This document shows positions 11,701-23,100 of a DNA stretch of 64,000 bases, piece by piece. Origin of the DNA: Apteryx mantelli (taxonomy: Eukaryota; Chordata; Aves; Apterygiformes; Apterygidae); the NCBI RefSeq assembly GCF_036417845.1, contig NC_089984.1, positions 3,472,001 through 3,536,000 of the forward strand. The letters run 5' to 3'. How positions within the stretch are numbered: the first letter of the stretch is position 1; each line of letters opens with the position of its first letter. A model generated the notes under the pieces. It had not been told where the DNA came from. It saw nothing but the letters and a program-made list of their open reading frames with translations, and searched no databases. A program made the position numbers and the translations under genes.

Positions 11701-14700
11701 CCATAAGAGAAAAGTTACTAGCTCATGTGTTTTATTTACTTCTGTATATTTTGTTTGCATTGAATGACCTCTTTTTTTTTTTTTTTTTTTTTTCCTTCTA
11801 GGTCTATTATTAGCAGAAGATTCTTCTGTATAGTTGGCACACTATACCTATATCGGTGTATTACAATGTATGTAACTACACTCCCAGTACCAGGCATGCA
11901 TTTCAACTGCTCTCCGAAGGTAAACTGCTTGCTGCCATTCCGTACTGTAATCTGAATGTTCTTCTGTTGTCTCACCGTTGCCAAAAGCTCCGAGCAGCAC
12001 TTTCACAATAATTGTTACTAATTTCAAAATATCAATGGGGCATGACGGGGGCGTCCTTCTGCAGATCATCTGCTTTGCCTCTTGGTTGAGGTGTTGATTG
12101 CTTTTAGGCAGTGCAAACGCTCCCACCCATTTTGAAGGCCTGATCTATGCAATTTCTGTAGCATTTTTGTGTGACCACCTCTTTTCCGTCTCCACCAAAC
12201 CAGCCTGAAGCAGTGCAGCCTACGGAGATGCCATATGGGACTTCATTTATTTCTAAACAATTCAGCGTGTTAAATCAGAGTATGATTTGTATTTGAAAAT
12301 GACCCAGAAAGACTTTCCTTTCAGACCAGTTCAGCGTGAAGCTTTTTGTCCCCTTTGTTGCTGTTTGCCCCTCAGAGGTTAAAGCTTGGCATCTTCATCC
12401 AGTCTCTAGACCTGACTTGATCTCCCATGAGAAACCCTATCGCAGTTCCCCTGTGTCCTGCAGGTCGGTCTGAGGAGCGTGCATTGCACTCACGAGGTGT
12501 GCCTGCATATATATATATTTTTTTTGGAATGATGTCAGGGCAAGAACTTGCCACCTCCTCACCTAACAAGCAGTGACTCCTGTTTGTCGCACCCATAAAA
12601 TGGGCTTGTGAAAGCCATCGCTGAAATAAAGTCACTAAGGCAGAGATGGTTTAGGCAAGACCCTTTTAGTCACTGTTGAATGGTAATTCATGTGGTCAGG
12701 ACGGGGATGGGATGGGGACAGCGTTCTTACATCCGTCTCATGTAACTCAAGCATTTGTGTAAGCTCCTTGCTGTAATGTGCTGTTTGCGGTGGGGAAATG
12801 CAATTTGATCCTGACTAGAACGTATGTGATACGACACAGTGTGCCTATACTTGATGCAAGCGCGCTTTCTCCACTGCAGTTCATCTCCTGGCCCCTCCTG
12901 GGATTATCTGCGCTAACGTGATTTAAGCAGGAGAGCAAAAACAAGCAATTTCCATGAAACATCTATTGCACACGTAGCCCATAGGCTTTGTGTGCACAGT
13001 CAGAGGTTAGATGACTGGTAGCAAAAGCATTAAATCAAACTCCTGATTTGGTTTGATATATGTACTGGCGCTGTTTTGATGAGTAGTGCTGGAACATATA
13101 AATCTGCAGTGCAAACAGAGTTGCAATGCTTCAGTTCCTAGGGGAAATGGAGCCAGCAAATGCTTGACAATTTGGAGCGTTTGCCAAGCCACATGTGGCT
13201 TCTTAAGAGACTTAAGTCTTTTGTAAGGAGAAGCGAGTGGGAGGGAAATCAACATTGTATTTGATCAGTCGGCCATTATGAAATTAAAAAAACCCAGCAC
13301 AGATATTTATGAACCTAAATGAGTTAATCTGCAGTTTTGGGATATTTACAGTGTTGGCACGTTGGCCTCATTACTCAAAGTAAAGGCAAGCCTACGTTGC
13401 CCTCTTCTATTTCCGTGATAAGTTTCTGCTACTAATAATAGCAAGTTTTTTTTTTTTTCTCGAAAGATATAAATATATTGGTGGGAAAAAATAGCTTCTC
13501 ATCACCTTATTGAACTATATATTATTCTAAAGAGTGGGCATTTGGGAGCAATTTAATGTTTGAGAAGGAACTGTTAGCAAGAAATATTTAATTACTGCAA
13601 AGGAGACCACATAGATCTGTCCAAAAAGTACAATTCATGTTACTTAATTAAGAATAAGCTTTAAAAGAAAGGAATAACGTGCCTATAATGACTGGCCGGG
13701 TGATCTTTGTTTCCTTCTTACCGTTAAATGGTTCCTGTGGATTGTAAAACTTCTTAAAATGAGCTAAAGCGGCAGCAGGGATGTAGCTGAGGGCATTGAT
13801 CCATTAGTTCTTCTTTCAGCTCAAACAATGTCTGGCTTCCTTTTGGGTCCAGGAGGTGCTTGATACGTCCCAGTTGTGCTTGTCCTACAGTGCCCAATTT
13901 TTTTTTTTGGTGGATCCATCTAATGCGCGGGCTCGTGTTAGAGCTGGGAGCAGCGAGAGCAAGGTCCACGAGCATCAGAGAGGAGGCAGAGGAGAGTTGT
14001 CCCAAGGAGGACTCCAGTTTGGCTTTCCGAAGGCTTTCCAAAAGGCAAATTGGGGTCCTTCAAATATCCAAATTGGAGGTAGTCTGGATCAACCCCATCA
14101 GGTGTTCAGGAAGGTCCCTATTGCTCATGGGGACTGTTGGAATTAAAGCCAGTCTGCTCACGTGTGTGTTTGGCGCCATGCTTGTGGAAATGCTATTTGA
14201 GCTTCTTTTCAAATGCAAAGTGGAAAGAATTTCTTCTTTTTTTAAATTTTTTTAAAGACTTTCCAAGGTGGTGGAGGGGGGTCTTAGAGTTTTGGGTAAG
14301 ACATTCTCTCTTGTGCGTTAAATCTGGGTTTAGGCAGCTGGACGTGTGGATTGGGTAGCTCACCCGCTTTTCTGTTGGATTATCATCTGTAGGGTCTGCA
14401 CTGTTATGAGCTGAATTTAATTAAGCTTCATTTATTTAGAGTGTGTTGCTTCTCTAACAGAAGGGAAAAACAGATGTTTAGAGAACATGAAAAAGAATTC
14501 TAATTATAACTGGAAATATTTTTAATTACTATTTTTGTGGAGTTGGGTTTTTTTTGAGACTGATATTCTAGAATTGGGAGAAAAGCAGATTTATTTTTCT
14601 GACCTTCACTGTATATCCGTGGCTTATAAAAACATCCCTCAATACAAAGATATAATGAATAATAATAAAAAAAAGTCTGAGCCCATTACCTCTTCTTGAA

Positions 14701-17700
14701 GATTCCTACTAAAATCATCCTGCTGCACTGCCACAAACATTAGCAAAGGCTGCCAGCAAAAACCTCTGCGAAAAATTATGCCTTTAAATGGCACCAGCAG
14801 TAAGTACTTAGAAATACCAGAGAAAACAATTTTTGCTCTGCTACCTGTTCTTCTATAACCATAGCACTCTGCGTGTAGCTGTTGACAGTATTTTGATACC
14901 GTTGGAACCACTTTTTTAATTTGGTACCACACTGAAAAGATAGCATGTTTATTACTGCAACTAAGAGTTTACACATATGTACATATGTACCAACATGCAC
15001 ATACATCTATGCACATACATTTGTTTAAATAAAATTGCCTATTCTCCTTCAATCTGTTTTGTGATCATAGCAAAAGTCAGAAGTCCCTCGATGTATTGTA
15101 TTCGTAGGGAAGTTTTAATAATTTCCTTGATTCCCTGCCTTGGGGATGCTTCAAACAAAATGATACTTTAGGCAGATGGATGTAGGAGAAAAGTCTCCTG
15201 CTGTATTCATATGAAGACTTATCGCTATAATACATGCAAAGGATCAATCAAAAATAACTCGTGTCTCATTTCCTGTCTTTTTTCCTCTAGAAACATGTTG
15301 CTAACTTTTGGGAAAACTCATGGGATTTTACTGATTAAATTCTAATGTTTCAATGCAAAAGAGAATAAACCATCTCTCCAGTGATAGCGAAAAGACAGAG
15401 CTGCTCGCTAATGCCGTGCTTTAAACTCTGAATGGTTGGCTCTGACTTGTTACCGTGATTTTGTTTTACTCTTCCACTAGCTTTTTGGAGACTGGGAATC
15501 TCATCTGCGAAGGATAATGAAGTTGATTGCTGGCGGAGGATTGTCCATCACAGGATCCCACAACATGTGTGGTGACTATCTGTACAGCGGTCACACTGTC
15601 ATATTAACGCTTACATACTTATTTATCAAAGAGTGTAAGTTCATTGCTGTTCTTGCTGAATGTCCTGTTGTATAAATTCCCTTCTCGTTCAAGAATTAGT
15701 GTTGTGCTGATCCATAAATACAATTCAAGTAAAAATGCAAACTTTTTCAATTAAATTATTAGGAATTCATTGACATGGCTTATAGATACAGAAAAGTTTG
15801 GAGACAGAGTAAAACACTTTACCATGTAGATATTGGAATTCTGCATTTTATTTCAAAAATATTTTGTTTAGAGTATAGTTCAAACCTGTTTTCTACCCTA
15901 CCTGATGGACATTATTTTAACTAAGTATCTCCTAGTCTAGCGAGATATGGATGTCCTGCGAAATGCAGTGTTGCTGATTTTACAAAGATCAGGCCTTAGC
16001 ATATGCATTTCTGTTGCATGAAAGGAAAGAAGAATCGATTGCCCTCTATGTAGAATCAATATTGAAGTACAAAGCAGTTACTTTTACAGACCAAGATATA
16101 TTAAATCTTTGTTGGGCTTTTAAGTTGTTCATTAAGAGAGCGATACTAATTTTGTAATCTCAGCATTCCTGCTCTAAATCTTAGTGCTGACGTCACTGGA
16201 TTGCAGTCTCCGTCCTCTACTAATTATAGCAATGGTCTTGAGCATTCGTAACGTTATGCTTTGAAGTCATCGCTGCTTGTGCTTCTTTGCAGATTCTCCA
16301 CGGCGACTCTGGTGGTATCACTGGCTTTGCTGGACACTCAGCATGGTTGGGATGTTCTGCATCCTCCTTGCTCATGACCACTACACTGTGGACGTGGTGG
16401 TGGCTTACTACATCACTACACGACTTTTCTGGTGGTATCACACAATGGCCAACCAGCAAGTGAGTTTCTCCTAGTCTTTGGATCTTTTTGGCTCCACGCT
16501 TCTTGCTGTAGCATGGCAGTGGGTGAATATGCACATCTTGCCCAGAGCCTTTCCGCAGGAGTAACAGTGGACTCGCCAGTGTCCTGTGGCATGTCCCTCT
16601 CTTACTCCCTCATGTTGTGTTTGCGGGAAGAAGAGGAGACATCCGTTGAGCTCATCTTGCCTTTTGACCGCAAAAAAAATATCTGAAGGCTTACTGACAG
16701 GCACGCCTCTCTCCTTTGGCTGTGTAACTGCAATTTTTGAAGTCCCTCTGACTTTTGGCCAGTTGGCCGTTTTTGTGGTATTAGAGCCAGGCATTTAGGT
16801 GTGGTGGTTTCTTGTTTTGTTTTCTTAACTGGCTTTTCCTTGTATTCTGTGGCTTACACCCTTTAATTAGGTGACAACTGTCTTGAAGAATAGCCAGGCT
16901 GTTCTCACTAGAAATGATCCATTTGCTCAGTGTTTCAAAAGGACAATAAGTTCCCCTAACAGAGATAAATGTTTTCATTTTGGAGGACAGCAGAGTAGAA
17001 TAAGCTGCTTCTGTTCTAAGGCCTGTGTCCGGGAAGACATGAAAAATTGGGTGATGCAGGAAATACTGAGAACAAGGAGCTGCCCAGGAGGAAACACAGC
17101 ACGTGATGGGAGGTAGCAAAGCATGGTTGTTACAGTGTTGAAATACTCGCCCAGAGAGCAGGGGTAAATGATTCAGAGGTCTGATGAGGAAGTCTAAGTG
17201 AGGTCTCTTGTGATTCTTTGTTCTTACTTTCCTGCCGGTGAACTAGATCAATAAAAGATGAGTTTACATTGCTGAGAAAATGCACAATTCCATTATGCAT
17301 GAAAAAGACTAGTGAGGTAAAAGAAACTTAAGACAGGATAATTTCTCCTCAGTCTGTAACAACAGATCAGAGCCCAAAATATTTTCTATGCAAAATGGAG
17401 AAGGCTGTTTTGCTTATCAATTGCATATGACTCCAGTTAATTACGTTGATAAAGTTTGATAGGAAGTTTGCAATTCATATCGTAGTGGTGCAGATTTTTT
17501 TAGTTCTTATCAATGTCTTCTAGTGACAATGTCATGTATTATTGCAAGGATTTTGATGCTACTTGGAGCAGTACACCACAGTGAAGCCCTTGCATCACCT
17601 GGGTGCTGTTGTGTATATCTACCACCAAATACTTAACTGAGATTTCAGTTCAATGTTCAGTCACAGTTTGGGAATCATTGTGTTTGATAGCAATCCATGC

Positions 17701-18543
17701 CCAAACTTTGTAACTGTTGTGGCTGACTTTGCTCCTGTGCTCTGTCGAAATGACGGTACTGAGAGCCTGTGTTTTGAAGTTGGAAGTTACTAAGTCATAC
17801 TTACCTTAAATGCTAATGAGGGCTTGCTTCAGAAAAGCTCTTTGCGTTGTTGTATGGAAACGCATCTGTTGTGCTGTATGATGTGACTCAGATAAGATGG
17901 CTCAGCATTGCCTCCCTAAACCAGTAAGGCATTGGGAAATCTTGAGAAATAACGATTCCTGGATCCTTCCCTGATGCACATTTGTGTTCAACACTGCTAT
18001 TCTCCTTCCTTGTCCTGCTCCATGTGCAGAGGGAGAGAGGTATGGCTGTGGCTTGTGTGTGGTCTTAAAATTCAAAGCCGAAGTCCCCCAGGTTTAAAAT
18101 AGATTTATTTTACATACAAGTTTCTAAATGTGGAAATAAAGCTTGGTGTGCAGACCCCTTTCTGGGGGTTTTCATGGGCTAACACGATGCTGCTCTGCTC
18201 TGGCATTGAAAAAAATCTAAGCATTTAGAGATTTTTGGAAATCGCCTTAAGCAACATGTGTGGTTTTGGAAAGCCACTTATGGTTGCAAGCGACGTGCAG
18301 TGAAGTCGTGCGAGTAAGTAACGTGCTCTTTCTTAATTATTTTCTCCAATTATCTCTGTGCAGGTGCTAAAAGAAGCTTCCCAAACTAACCTCCTTGCAA
18401 GGGTCTGGTGGTACAAGCCCTTCCAGTACTTTGAAAAGAATGTTCAAGGAATTGTACCTCGCTCCTACCACTGGCACTTCCCCTGGCCGGTGCTCCACCG
18501 GGGTAGGCAAGCTAAATACAGCAGATTGGTGAACGACACATAA
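5177..18543 (+). CDS. SGMS1: Sphingomyelin synthase 1, whole coding region (5 exons)
   Basis: Joining 5177-5799, 11802-11919, 15481-15634, 16293-16459 and 18364-18543 gives 1242 nt and 413 residues, the length I recall for human SMS1. The enzyme moves phosphocholine from phosphatidylcholine to ceramide, making sphingomyelin and diacylglycerol in the Golgi membrane. Visible: an N-terminal SAM domain (about residues 5-70), a conserved PMEW segment, several membrane segments, and the four family motifs. D1 is PPLPD (167-171). D2 is the R213-R214...Y223...R226...T233 pattern. D3 is [10 protein letters not shown] (277-286). D4 runs from H328 to H348. The catalytic triad known for the family (His285, His328, Asp332) is intact at those same numbers. 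All four introns are GT-AG and phases agree. The ATG at 5177 is preferred because the protein then begins MKEVV as in other SMS1 proteins and has G at -3. SMS2 and SAMD8 are less likely: SMS2 lacks the SAM domain and this sequence follows SMS1 throughout. Confidence 0.97.
6263..6292. repeat. Short near-tandem duplication
   Basis: TTTAGTCCTTGCA occurs at 6263-6275 and again at 6280-6292, a period of 17 bases inside intron sequence. Probably a local slippage event. Confidence 0.75.
11772..11793. repeat. T22 tract at SGMS1 splice acceptor
   Basis: Twenty-two consecutive T form the polypyrimidine tract of the acceptor for coding exon 2 (exon starts 11802). Such runs are prone to length change, and the tract is the only pyrimidine tract for this exon. 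Confidence 0.85.
11802..11919 (+). CDS. SGMS1: SGMS1 coding exon 2
   Basis: A 118-nt exon between TTCTAG and GTAAAC. It completes Lys208 and encodes [18 protein letters not shown] onward to CSPK247, which is the D2 motif and the third membrane segment. It starts in phase 2 and ends in phase 0. A run of 22 T lies a few bases before the acceptor. Confidence 0.96.
11920..15480 (+). other. SGMS1: SGMS1 intron between coding exons 2 and 3
   Basis: 3.6-kb GT-AG intron. It contains T-rich runs and an ATATATATAT tract near 12510. Frames of about 130 codons near 13860-14255 have no recognisable similarity and no splice support. Nothing else seen. Confidence 0.8.
15481..15634 (+). CDS. SGMS1: SGMS1 coding exon 3 (D3 catalytic motif)
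   Basis: A 154-nt exon between CCACTAG and GTAAGT. It encodes LFGDWE (from residue 248) through the [20 protein letters not shown] stretch to IKE298. It carries the D3 motif with catalytic His285. It starts in phase 0 and ends in phase 1, splitting Tyr299. Confidence 0.96.
15635..16292 (+). other. SGMS1: SGMS1 intron between coding exons 3 and 4
   Basis: 658-nt AT-rich GT-AG intron with nothing further recognised. Confidence 0.85.
16293..16459 (+). CDS. SGMS1: SGMS1 coding exon 4 (D4 catalytic motif)
   Basis: A 167-nt exon between TTTGCAG and GTGAGT. It completes Tyr299 and encodes [10 protein letters not shown] through [14 protein letters not shown] to TMANQQ. It carries the D4 motif with His328 and Asp332 of the catalytic triad and the last membrane spans. 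It ends in phase 0. Confidence 0.96.
16460..18363 (+). other. SGMS1: SGMS1 intron between coding exons 4 and 5
   Basis: 1.9-kb GT-AG intron. The reading frame of exon 4 closes soon after the donor, which supports the splice site. No other feature recognised. Confidence 0.85.
18364..18543 (+). CDS. SGMS1: SGMS1 last coding exon and stop
   Basis: Follows CTGTGCAG at 18356-18363 and encodes [20 protein letters not shown] to the conserved SRLVNDT C-terminus, then TAA at 18541-18543. This is the cytosolic tail of the enzyme. The exon continues into the 3' untranslated region. Confidence 0.96.
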   Translation: MLKEASQTNLLARVWWYKPFQYFEKNVQGIVPRSYHWHFPWPVLHRGRQAKYSRLVNDT

Positions 18544-18759
18544 CAGCGTGTCGATAAGACAAAATGTGGGGGGAAAGGACCTGTCCCAAGTGCTAAGAAC
18601 TCCATGCGAGAAGATGCCATAACAAATGAACTGCTCCCTAACCCTTTCTTTTAACGGTTACCTTGACTTAACCTATTCAGTTACCTGGTAAGCACTGTGA
18701 TCTTTTTTTCTCTCCAAAGGATCTGCGTTGGACAACAATAAAGAAAATTTAACTTATCA

Positions 18760-18766
18760 TGCACTG
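18760..18766 (+). promoter_or_regulatory. Candidate miR-148/152 seed match in SGMS1 3'UTR
   Basis: TGCACTG is the complement of the miR-148/152 seed (bases 2-8). A second copy is at 20074-20080. Only the seed match is seen. Confidence 0.3.
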
Positions 18767-19393
18767 TTATACATTTCTTGTTAATGGATTTGGGATTTGC
18801 ATTACCCATCACCATGTTCCTTTGTATATGATGCGACAGCATAGATGAAAGCTTTTATATCATAAGTTCTGGTCTTTCCAGTCACGTCTGGGAATAAAGC
18901 ATATTATTTTCTTGGGAAAACATACTTTTCATATCTCTTGCCCCAAAGATTGGGCTGTAAGCCATTTTCTAGCAAATGACTATATGAAGGTTTCTAAATA
19001 CCTGCCTTGGGTAAAATTGAGAAATCTTTCTACCTGTTGCACCGAGATACAAATGAGATGATAGACACAGGAAGGTTTGGTAATCTCGATTTTGTAGAAT
19101 CTGCAGTGGCTGTGTCAAAAAGTGCAAAAATAGAAAAAAAGAAAAAAAAAAGATGTAAAGTGATTTTCTAAGTATTTCCTAACTTTATTTTTCAAAATGT
19201 GTATGAAAATTAAATTTAAAAAGATTTTTACATGTCAGAGAATAGAGAGTTAAAATTTAAAAAAATATGCTTCTTGGGAGAGAGAGAGATTTGTCTATGT
19301 TTCTAGTGCCTTTCTTGTCTTGATTGTATGGTCAGTAGGCAGTCTTAAATGTTTTTATTTAAAATAAAGTATTCCATGAAAGCAGAATTATAT

Positions 19394-19401
19394 ATACTGT
19401 A
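19394..19401 (+). promoter_or_regulatory. Candidate miR-144 class 8-mer site, copy 1
   Basis: ATACTGTA is a full 8-mer match to the miR-144 class seed and sits in AU-rich context. An identical 8-mer lies at 19754-19761. The motif is low in complexity, so chance is possible. Confidence 0.25.
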
Positions 19402-19753
19402 TAATTACTAATTTTTGCATTTATAGCTAAATTAAACTGGAAATTTGCTTATAATGTTGAAATTGCCATGTGTAGGGAAAAACCAAATAAAAAGGGTCAG
19501 ATCTTGTTCACACATTGTGGGCAGGTCATTCTAAAATATATCACTTTATTGTCTACTTGGTAGCTGTATTTTAAAAAGAAAAACAGCCATGAATTCCTGT
19601 TTTTTAAGAATTTTACAAATGATCACTGAGTGAACTACGAATGGTTTCTCCATCCCGTACTGAAATGTTGTTGAAAAACAACAAAGATAATCTATTTCTT
19701 TAAAATATTTGTGCAGAAACTGCATGTAATTATAAGTTTCACTCCTACCATAC

Positions 19754-19761
19754 ATACTGTA
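19754..19761 (+). promoter_or_regulatory. Candidate miR-144 class 8-mer site, copy 2
   Basis: Second ATACTGTA in the SGMS1 3'UTR, 360 bases after the first. Seed match only. Confidence 0.25.
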
Positions 19762-19843
19762 TGTCTGGGGAAGTATTCTATCCTACGTGCAGAACATGCC
19801 AATGTGCAGAACAAAATAGTTTTTTTAAGAATGAAGAAGAGAA

Positions 19844-19869
19844 AATATATATATAAATATATATATATC
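19844..19869. repeat. TA microsatellite in SGMS1 3'UTR
   Basis: ATATATATATAAATATATAT run. Simple repeat in the distal part of the trailer. Confidence 0.7.
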
Positions 19870-20072
19870 CATTCTGTATTTTACGTGAAGCAGAGTTATC
19901 TTCTGTAGGGTTTTTGTGTATTCACAAGGTGATATTTGTATTGTAAAACAAAAATGGTGAAGGAAAATAAAAAGGCTTTTAAAAAATGTAGTTTCCTTTA
20001 TCTTTTTAATATTAATTTTAAATTTAAAGCTAGGTTTATTCTTCCAAACCTTGTTTTTAATTTTATGTGTTA

Positions 20073-20080
20073 TTGCACTG
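20073..20080 (+). promoter_or_regulatory. Overlapping miR-130/301 and miR-148/152 seed matches
   Basis: TTGCACTG holds TTGCACT (miR-130/301/454 class) and TGCACTG (miR-148/152 class) overlapping by six bases, about 85 bases before the distal poly(A) signal. The position near a UTR end is typical of working sites, but function is inferred. Confidence 0.35.
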
Positions 20081-20163
20081 TAGGCCATCAAAATTGGACT
20101 GTATGGAAACTGCATTGCTTTTGAATTGCTGTTCACGATTTGGCAAATCAGTGCCTTATTTGA

Positions 20164-20169
20164 AATAAA
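20164..20169 (+). terminator. SGMS1: Polyadenylation signal AATAAA, likely main SGMS1 3' end
   Basis: Canonical hexamer in GAAATAAATGC, about 1.6 kb after the stop codon. It is the most distal of five AATAAA motifs after the SGMS1 stop and is followed by T-rich sequence. Earlier hexamers at 18737 and 18893 could serve shorter isoforms. Confidence 0.6.
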
Positions 20170-20185
20170 TGCTATGCAATAGTTT

Positions 20186-23100
20186 CTGATCTTTAGAGAT
20201 CTGGGAGAGGATCTGAGAAGCCTTCCTTGGAACCATCAACCAGGGCTTGAAAAATCTACCCCAAAACTGCTGGGAAGGAGCACGTTGCAAGCTAAGCGTC
20301 CATAACCCTGCTATCTATCAGTCTTATGATTTAAACTACAAAACCTGTCAAATTTCTGTGAGTACTTTCACTGCAAAATATCTTCTTCTTTTTTTTTTCC
20401 TGATGAGCTAAGTGCATGTCTACTTCTCTGCCGTGTTCCCCAGCCTTGGCCTAGGACATCCTTGAAGAATTGATCCAGTGTTACTTTTGCTGCTTTGCCT
20501 TGCTGTTGCCTGGGATGCTAAATAAGATTTATCTGTTTCTTATTAGTTCCCTTTTCTCCCTGGGAGGGTTGGGTTTTCTTTGCTTCCCTTGTTTCTTGGC
20601 AAAACTCCTTGCAACAGCATTTGCAGAGCTATTTGCAAATTTTGGGGCTTAGCTCTGCACGTTTGACATTAAGTTCCTGTTGGCAATACTGTCTTTGCAA
20701 CTATACGGTAAAAAGTTCATTTAAAAAAAACAAAAACACATCCCAAAATGATTTCTTGAAAGAATTCACACTCCCAGACGTAAACGAATGAGTAGATTTT
20801 TCAAGACCTGGATCACGCACATCAAAAACCATTGACATAAGTAAATGTATGAATATATGCACATGACATTAAATGGAATCTGCTGAATTCTGCATTGTAG
20901 TGTCTGACTTACTGCATGAATTTTGCTAAACATGGTTTCATTTTTCACGGTAGAGCTGTGCTTTGTTAAAGCATGCTGTCTTGAGAAACGCTCTCTGGGC
21001 AAGCAGGAACATGGAGCCCAGTAACGTGGCATGGCTCTGGTTGCAGCATAGTCTGGAGCAGGGGACCAAGGGAATAGATATGAGACAAAATTGTTTTGCA
21101 TCGGTGTTAACTACAGGCTGTGTTACTTCTGCTGCCTTTTCCTTCTCGTTCCATGTAAGTATCTCCTTAGCAGCACCAGTTCTTTTAAGATGAGTGATGG
21201 CTTGCGGTGAAGTTCACGCTGCAGGGATAGGTATGCAAAACGCAACTGCTCCTTTTGTAGCGTTTCACTAATGAATTGGGGAATCCCAAATTTCCCGTTG
21301 TCGAACGCTTCAGCTATGTTTCCCAGAAATTATTCAGATATGGTACATCTGTTCTGATTAATCTGCCTTCATTTTCTGAAGAAGTGTAGCAAGGAGGTGA
21401 TGGTGTTCTCCTGGAGATCTTGAACGTGTATGCCCACCTTTGGGGCTTTGTATTTCTGGGGTGAGATCCCTGGCAGCTTCCTGGGGCAAGCCTGTTCCTG
21501 ACTGGAGGCTGCACCACCACGTACGTCATCCCTTTGCTGTGGGGCACTGGCACAACGATGCTTTGCATGCATCTACTTTGGACAATGAAACCTGCTTGGA
21601 CTCGCATGGACCTTTACCACTGATTCCTGTCGGAGAGGAGAGCACAGCAAAACAGTGCCAGTGTGGAGCAAGGACTGAAGCGCGCACATCTTTGTCCCCT
21701 TCATTTTAGGCATCCTCCACGTAAGTCAGCAAAAGAGTTAAACTCCTGTGCTGTGCTGGCTTGATAGAAGCAGACCTAAATCTTAACATGTTGTCAAATG
21801 CAAATTCCAGGAAGCTGGAATTTGAAGGAAGGATCTGCACCGGAAAAGGCTGGGAAAGGACAGCTTGAGATGGAGAGGAACCCCGGTAATTGTCAGAGTC
21901 CTGGGGGAACAGAAATCAAGATCTTTCCCAGAGGATGGACTTGAAAAGATGAGTGCCTGTATTGCTAAGACACATCTCTGTTCAGCTTTTAGTCCTTCCA
22001 GATGGGGAAAGTTTAAGACCCTTAAAATACAGGGGAGGAGATGGCAGATTTTTGAGTAGCACAGACCAAGCAAGGACAGTGATCCCTTCCCTTCTCTGTA
22101 CTCTTCTGAAAACAGTACTGTTTGAGAACAAACTTTTCTCGTCTGGTTCAGCAAGTGTTGCTGGCAGGGGCCTAAGGCAGACAGATTTGCTGTCTTTCAT
22201 GGTGCATTTGCAGGAAGATTTGTACCTTCCTTTTGAGCCATTTGTTAAAGGCTGCTTCCAGAGACAAGCTACCGGAATAGATGAAACCTTCATCTGATGT
22301 AGCATGGCATTCCCGTGCATCTTCTCTCTGCACGTTGTCTCTAGGCACATCTCTAGCAAGCTTTGGGAGCCAAGCAGGAATCCCCCAACTTGATTTCGGA
22401 AGGCTTTTGCCAGCATCTCTGACCCTGACAGCTGTCACTCTGGGCTTGCTAGCAATCAGTTGGTGTAAGCGTGGGTGAACCTAGAGCAGCCCACCTGGTT
22501 TATTTTCTGCCCAATTATTGCCCAGCAGGGCTCTAGCTACCAGCAAAAGCCACTGGTGTTAACTTGGCAAGGATCTACCCAGTTCCTCCAGTTCTGTGTT
22601 GTCATTTTTCCATCTTCAGGCCCAGGGAGCAATGAGGGTTTTTTTCTCTTGTGCCACAGCTCTTCCACTCAGGTGCTACTTGACTGTTCCTCAGATCAGG
22701 TGCTCTCTTAGTGCTGTTGGCATTCCAGGTAAGTGTTGTGCCCATGGGGCTGTGTGGGCTGCTGCCGTGAATGGTGAATGCACGTTTGAGCAGAAGATCC
22801 CTCCAGGGCCCAGGAATGTCTCTGATAAACTCCGTTTTGGGTGGAAATGAGAATGCTATTATCACCGAAGTGTTTGGTTTTGACCAAATGCTTCCGAATG
22901 TATTTGGCTGCCTTGGAAAGTTGGTGAAGGGCTCGGGGTGGGAGGTTAGCTTGGGAGAATGTGCTTCAGTCAGAATAGAGGATGGGTTGAAGCCAAAATA
23001 AACTGCTTTAGGGTTTCTTCCGATGTCTCCTACATTTTTAAGTACCTAAAATGCTGCCAGATGCTTTGGGAAGTCCCTGCCTCTGACTCCTCCTTGCGCC

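Larger units (their letters stand above)
5800..11801 (+). other. SGMS1: SGMS1 intron between coding exons 1 and 2
   Basis: 6.0-kb GT-AG intron, the largest between SGMS1 coding exons. It contains scattered short ORFs on both strands with no recognisable protein, a small duplication at 6263-6292, TTTA runs near 7313, and a 22-T tract just before the acceptor. No gene or clear mobile element was recognised within it. Confidence 0.8.
18544..20185 (+). other. SGMS1: SGMS1 3' untranslated region
   Basis: AU-rich trailer of about 1.6 kb. It holds several AATAAA motifs (18737, 18893, 19363, 19486 and 20164), so shorter 3' ends are possible. The last, at 20164-20169, is followed by sequence that stops looking like UTR, so I place the main end near 20185. 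Candidate microRNA seed matches are listed separately. The exact cleavage site is inferred. Confidence 0.7.

Noticed and set aside
13860-14255. 131-codon + strand frame in SGMS1 intron 2
   Set aside because: No acceptor or donor fits it, and the overlapping frame in another phase is nearly as long, so it looks like chance.
5177-18543. SGMS2 or SAMD8 as alternative identity for the first gene
   Set aside because: SGMS2 has no SAM domain, and SAMD8 differs in the D-motif regions. The sequence follows SMS1 end to end, including the SRLVNDT C-terminus.
21982-22416. 144-codon - strand frame in the intergenic region
   Set aside because: No known family, no splice or poly(A) context, and overlapping open frames on both strands suggest chance.
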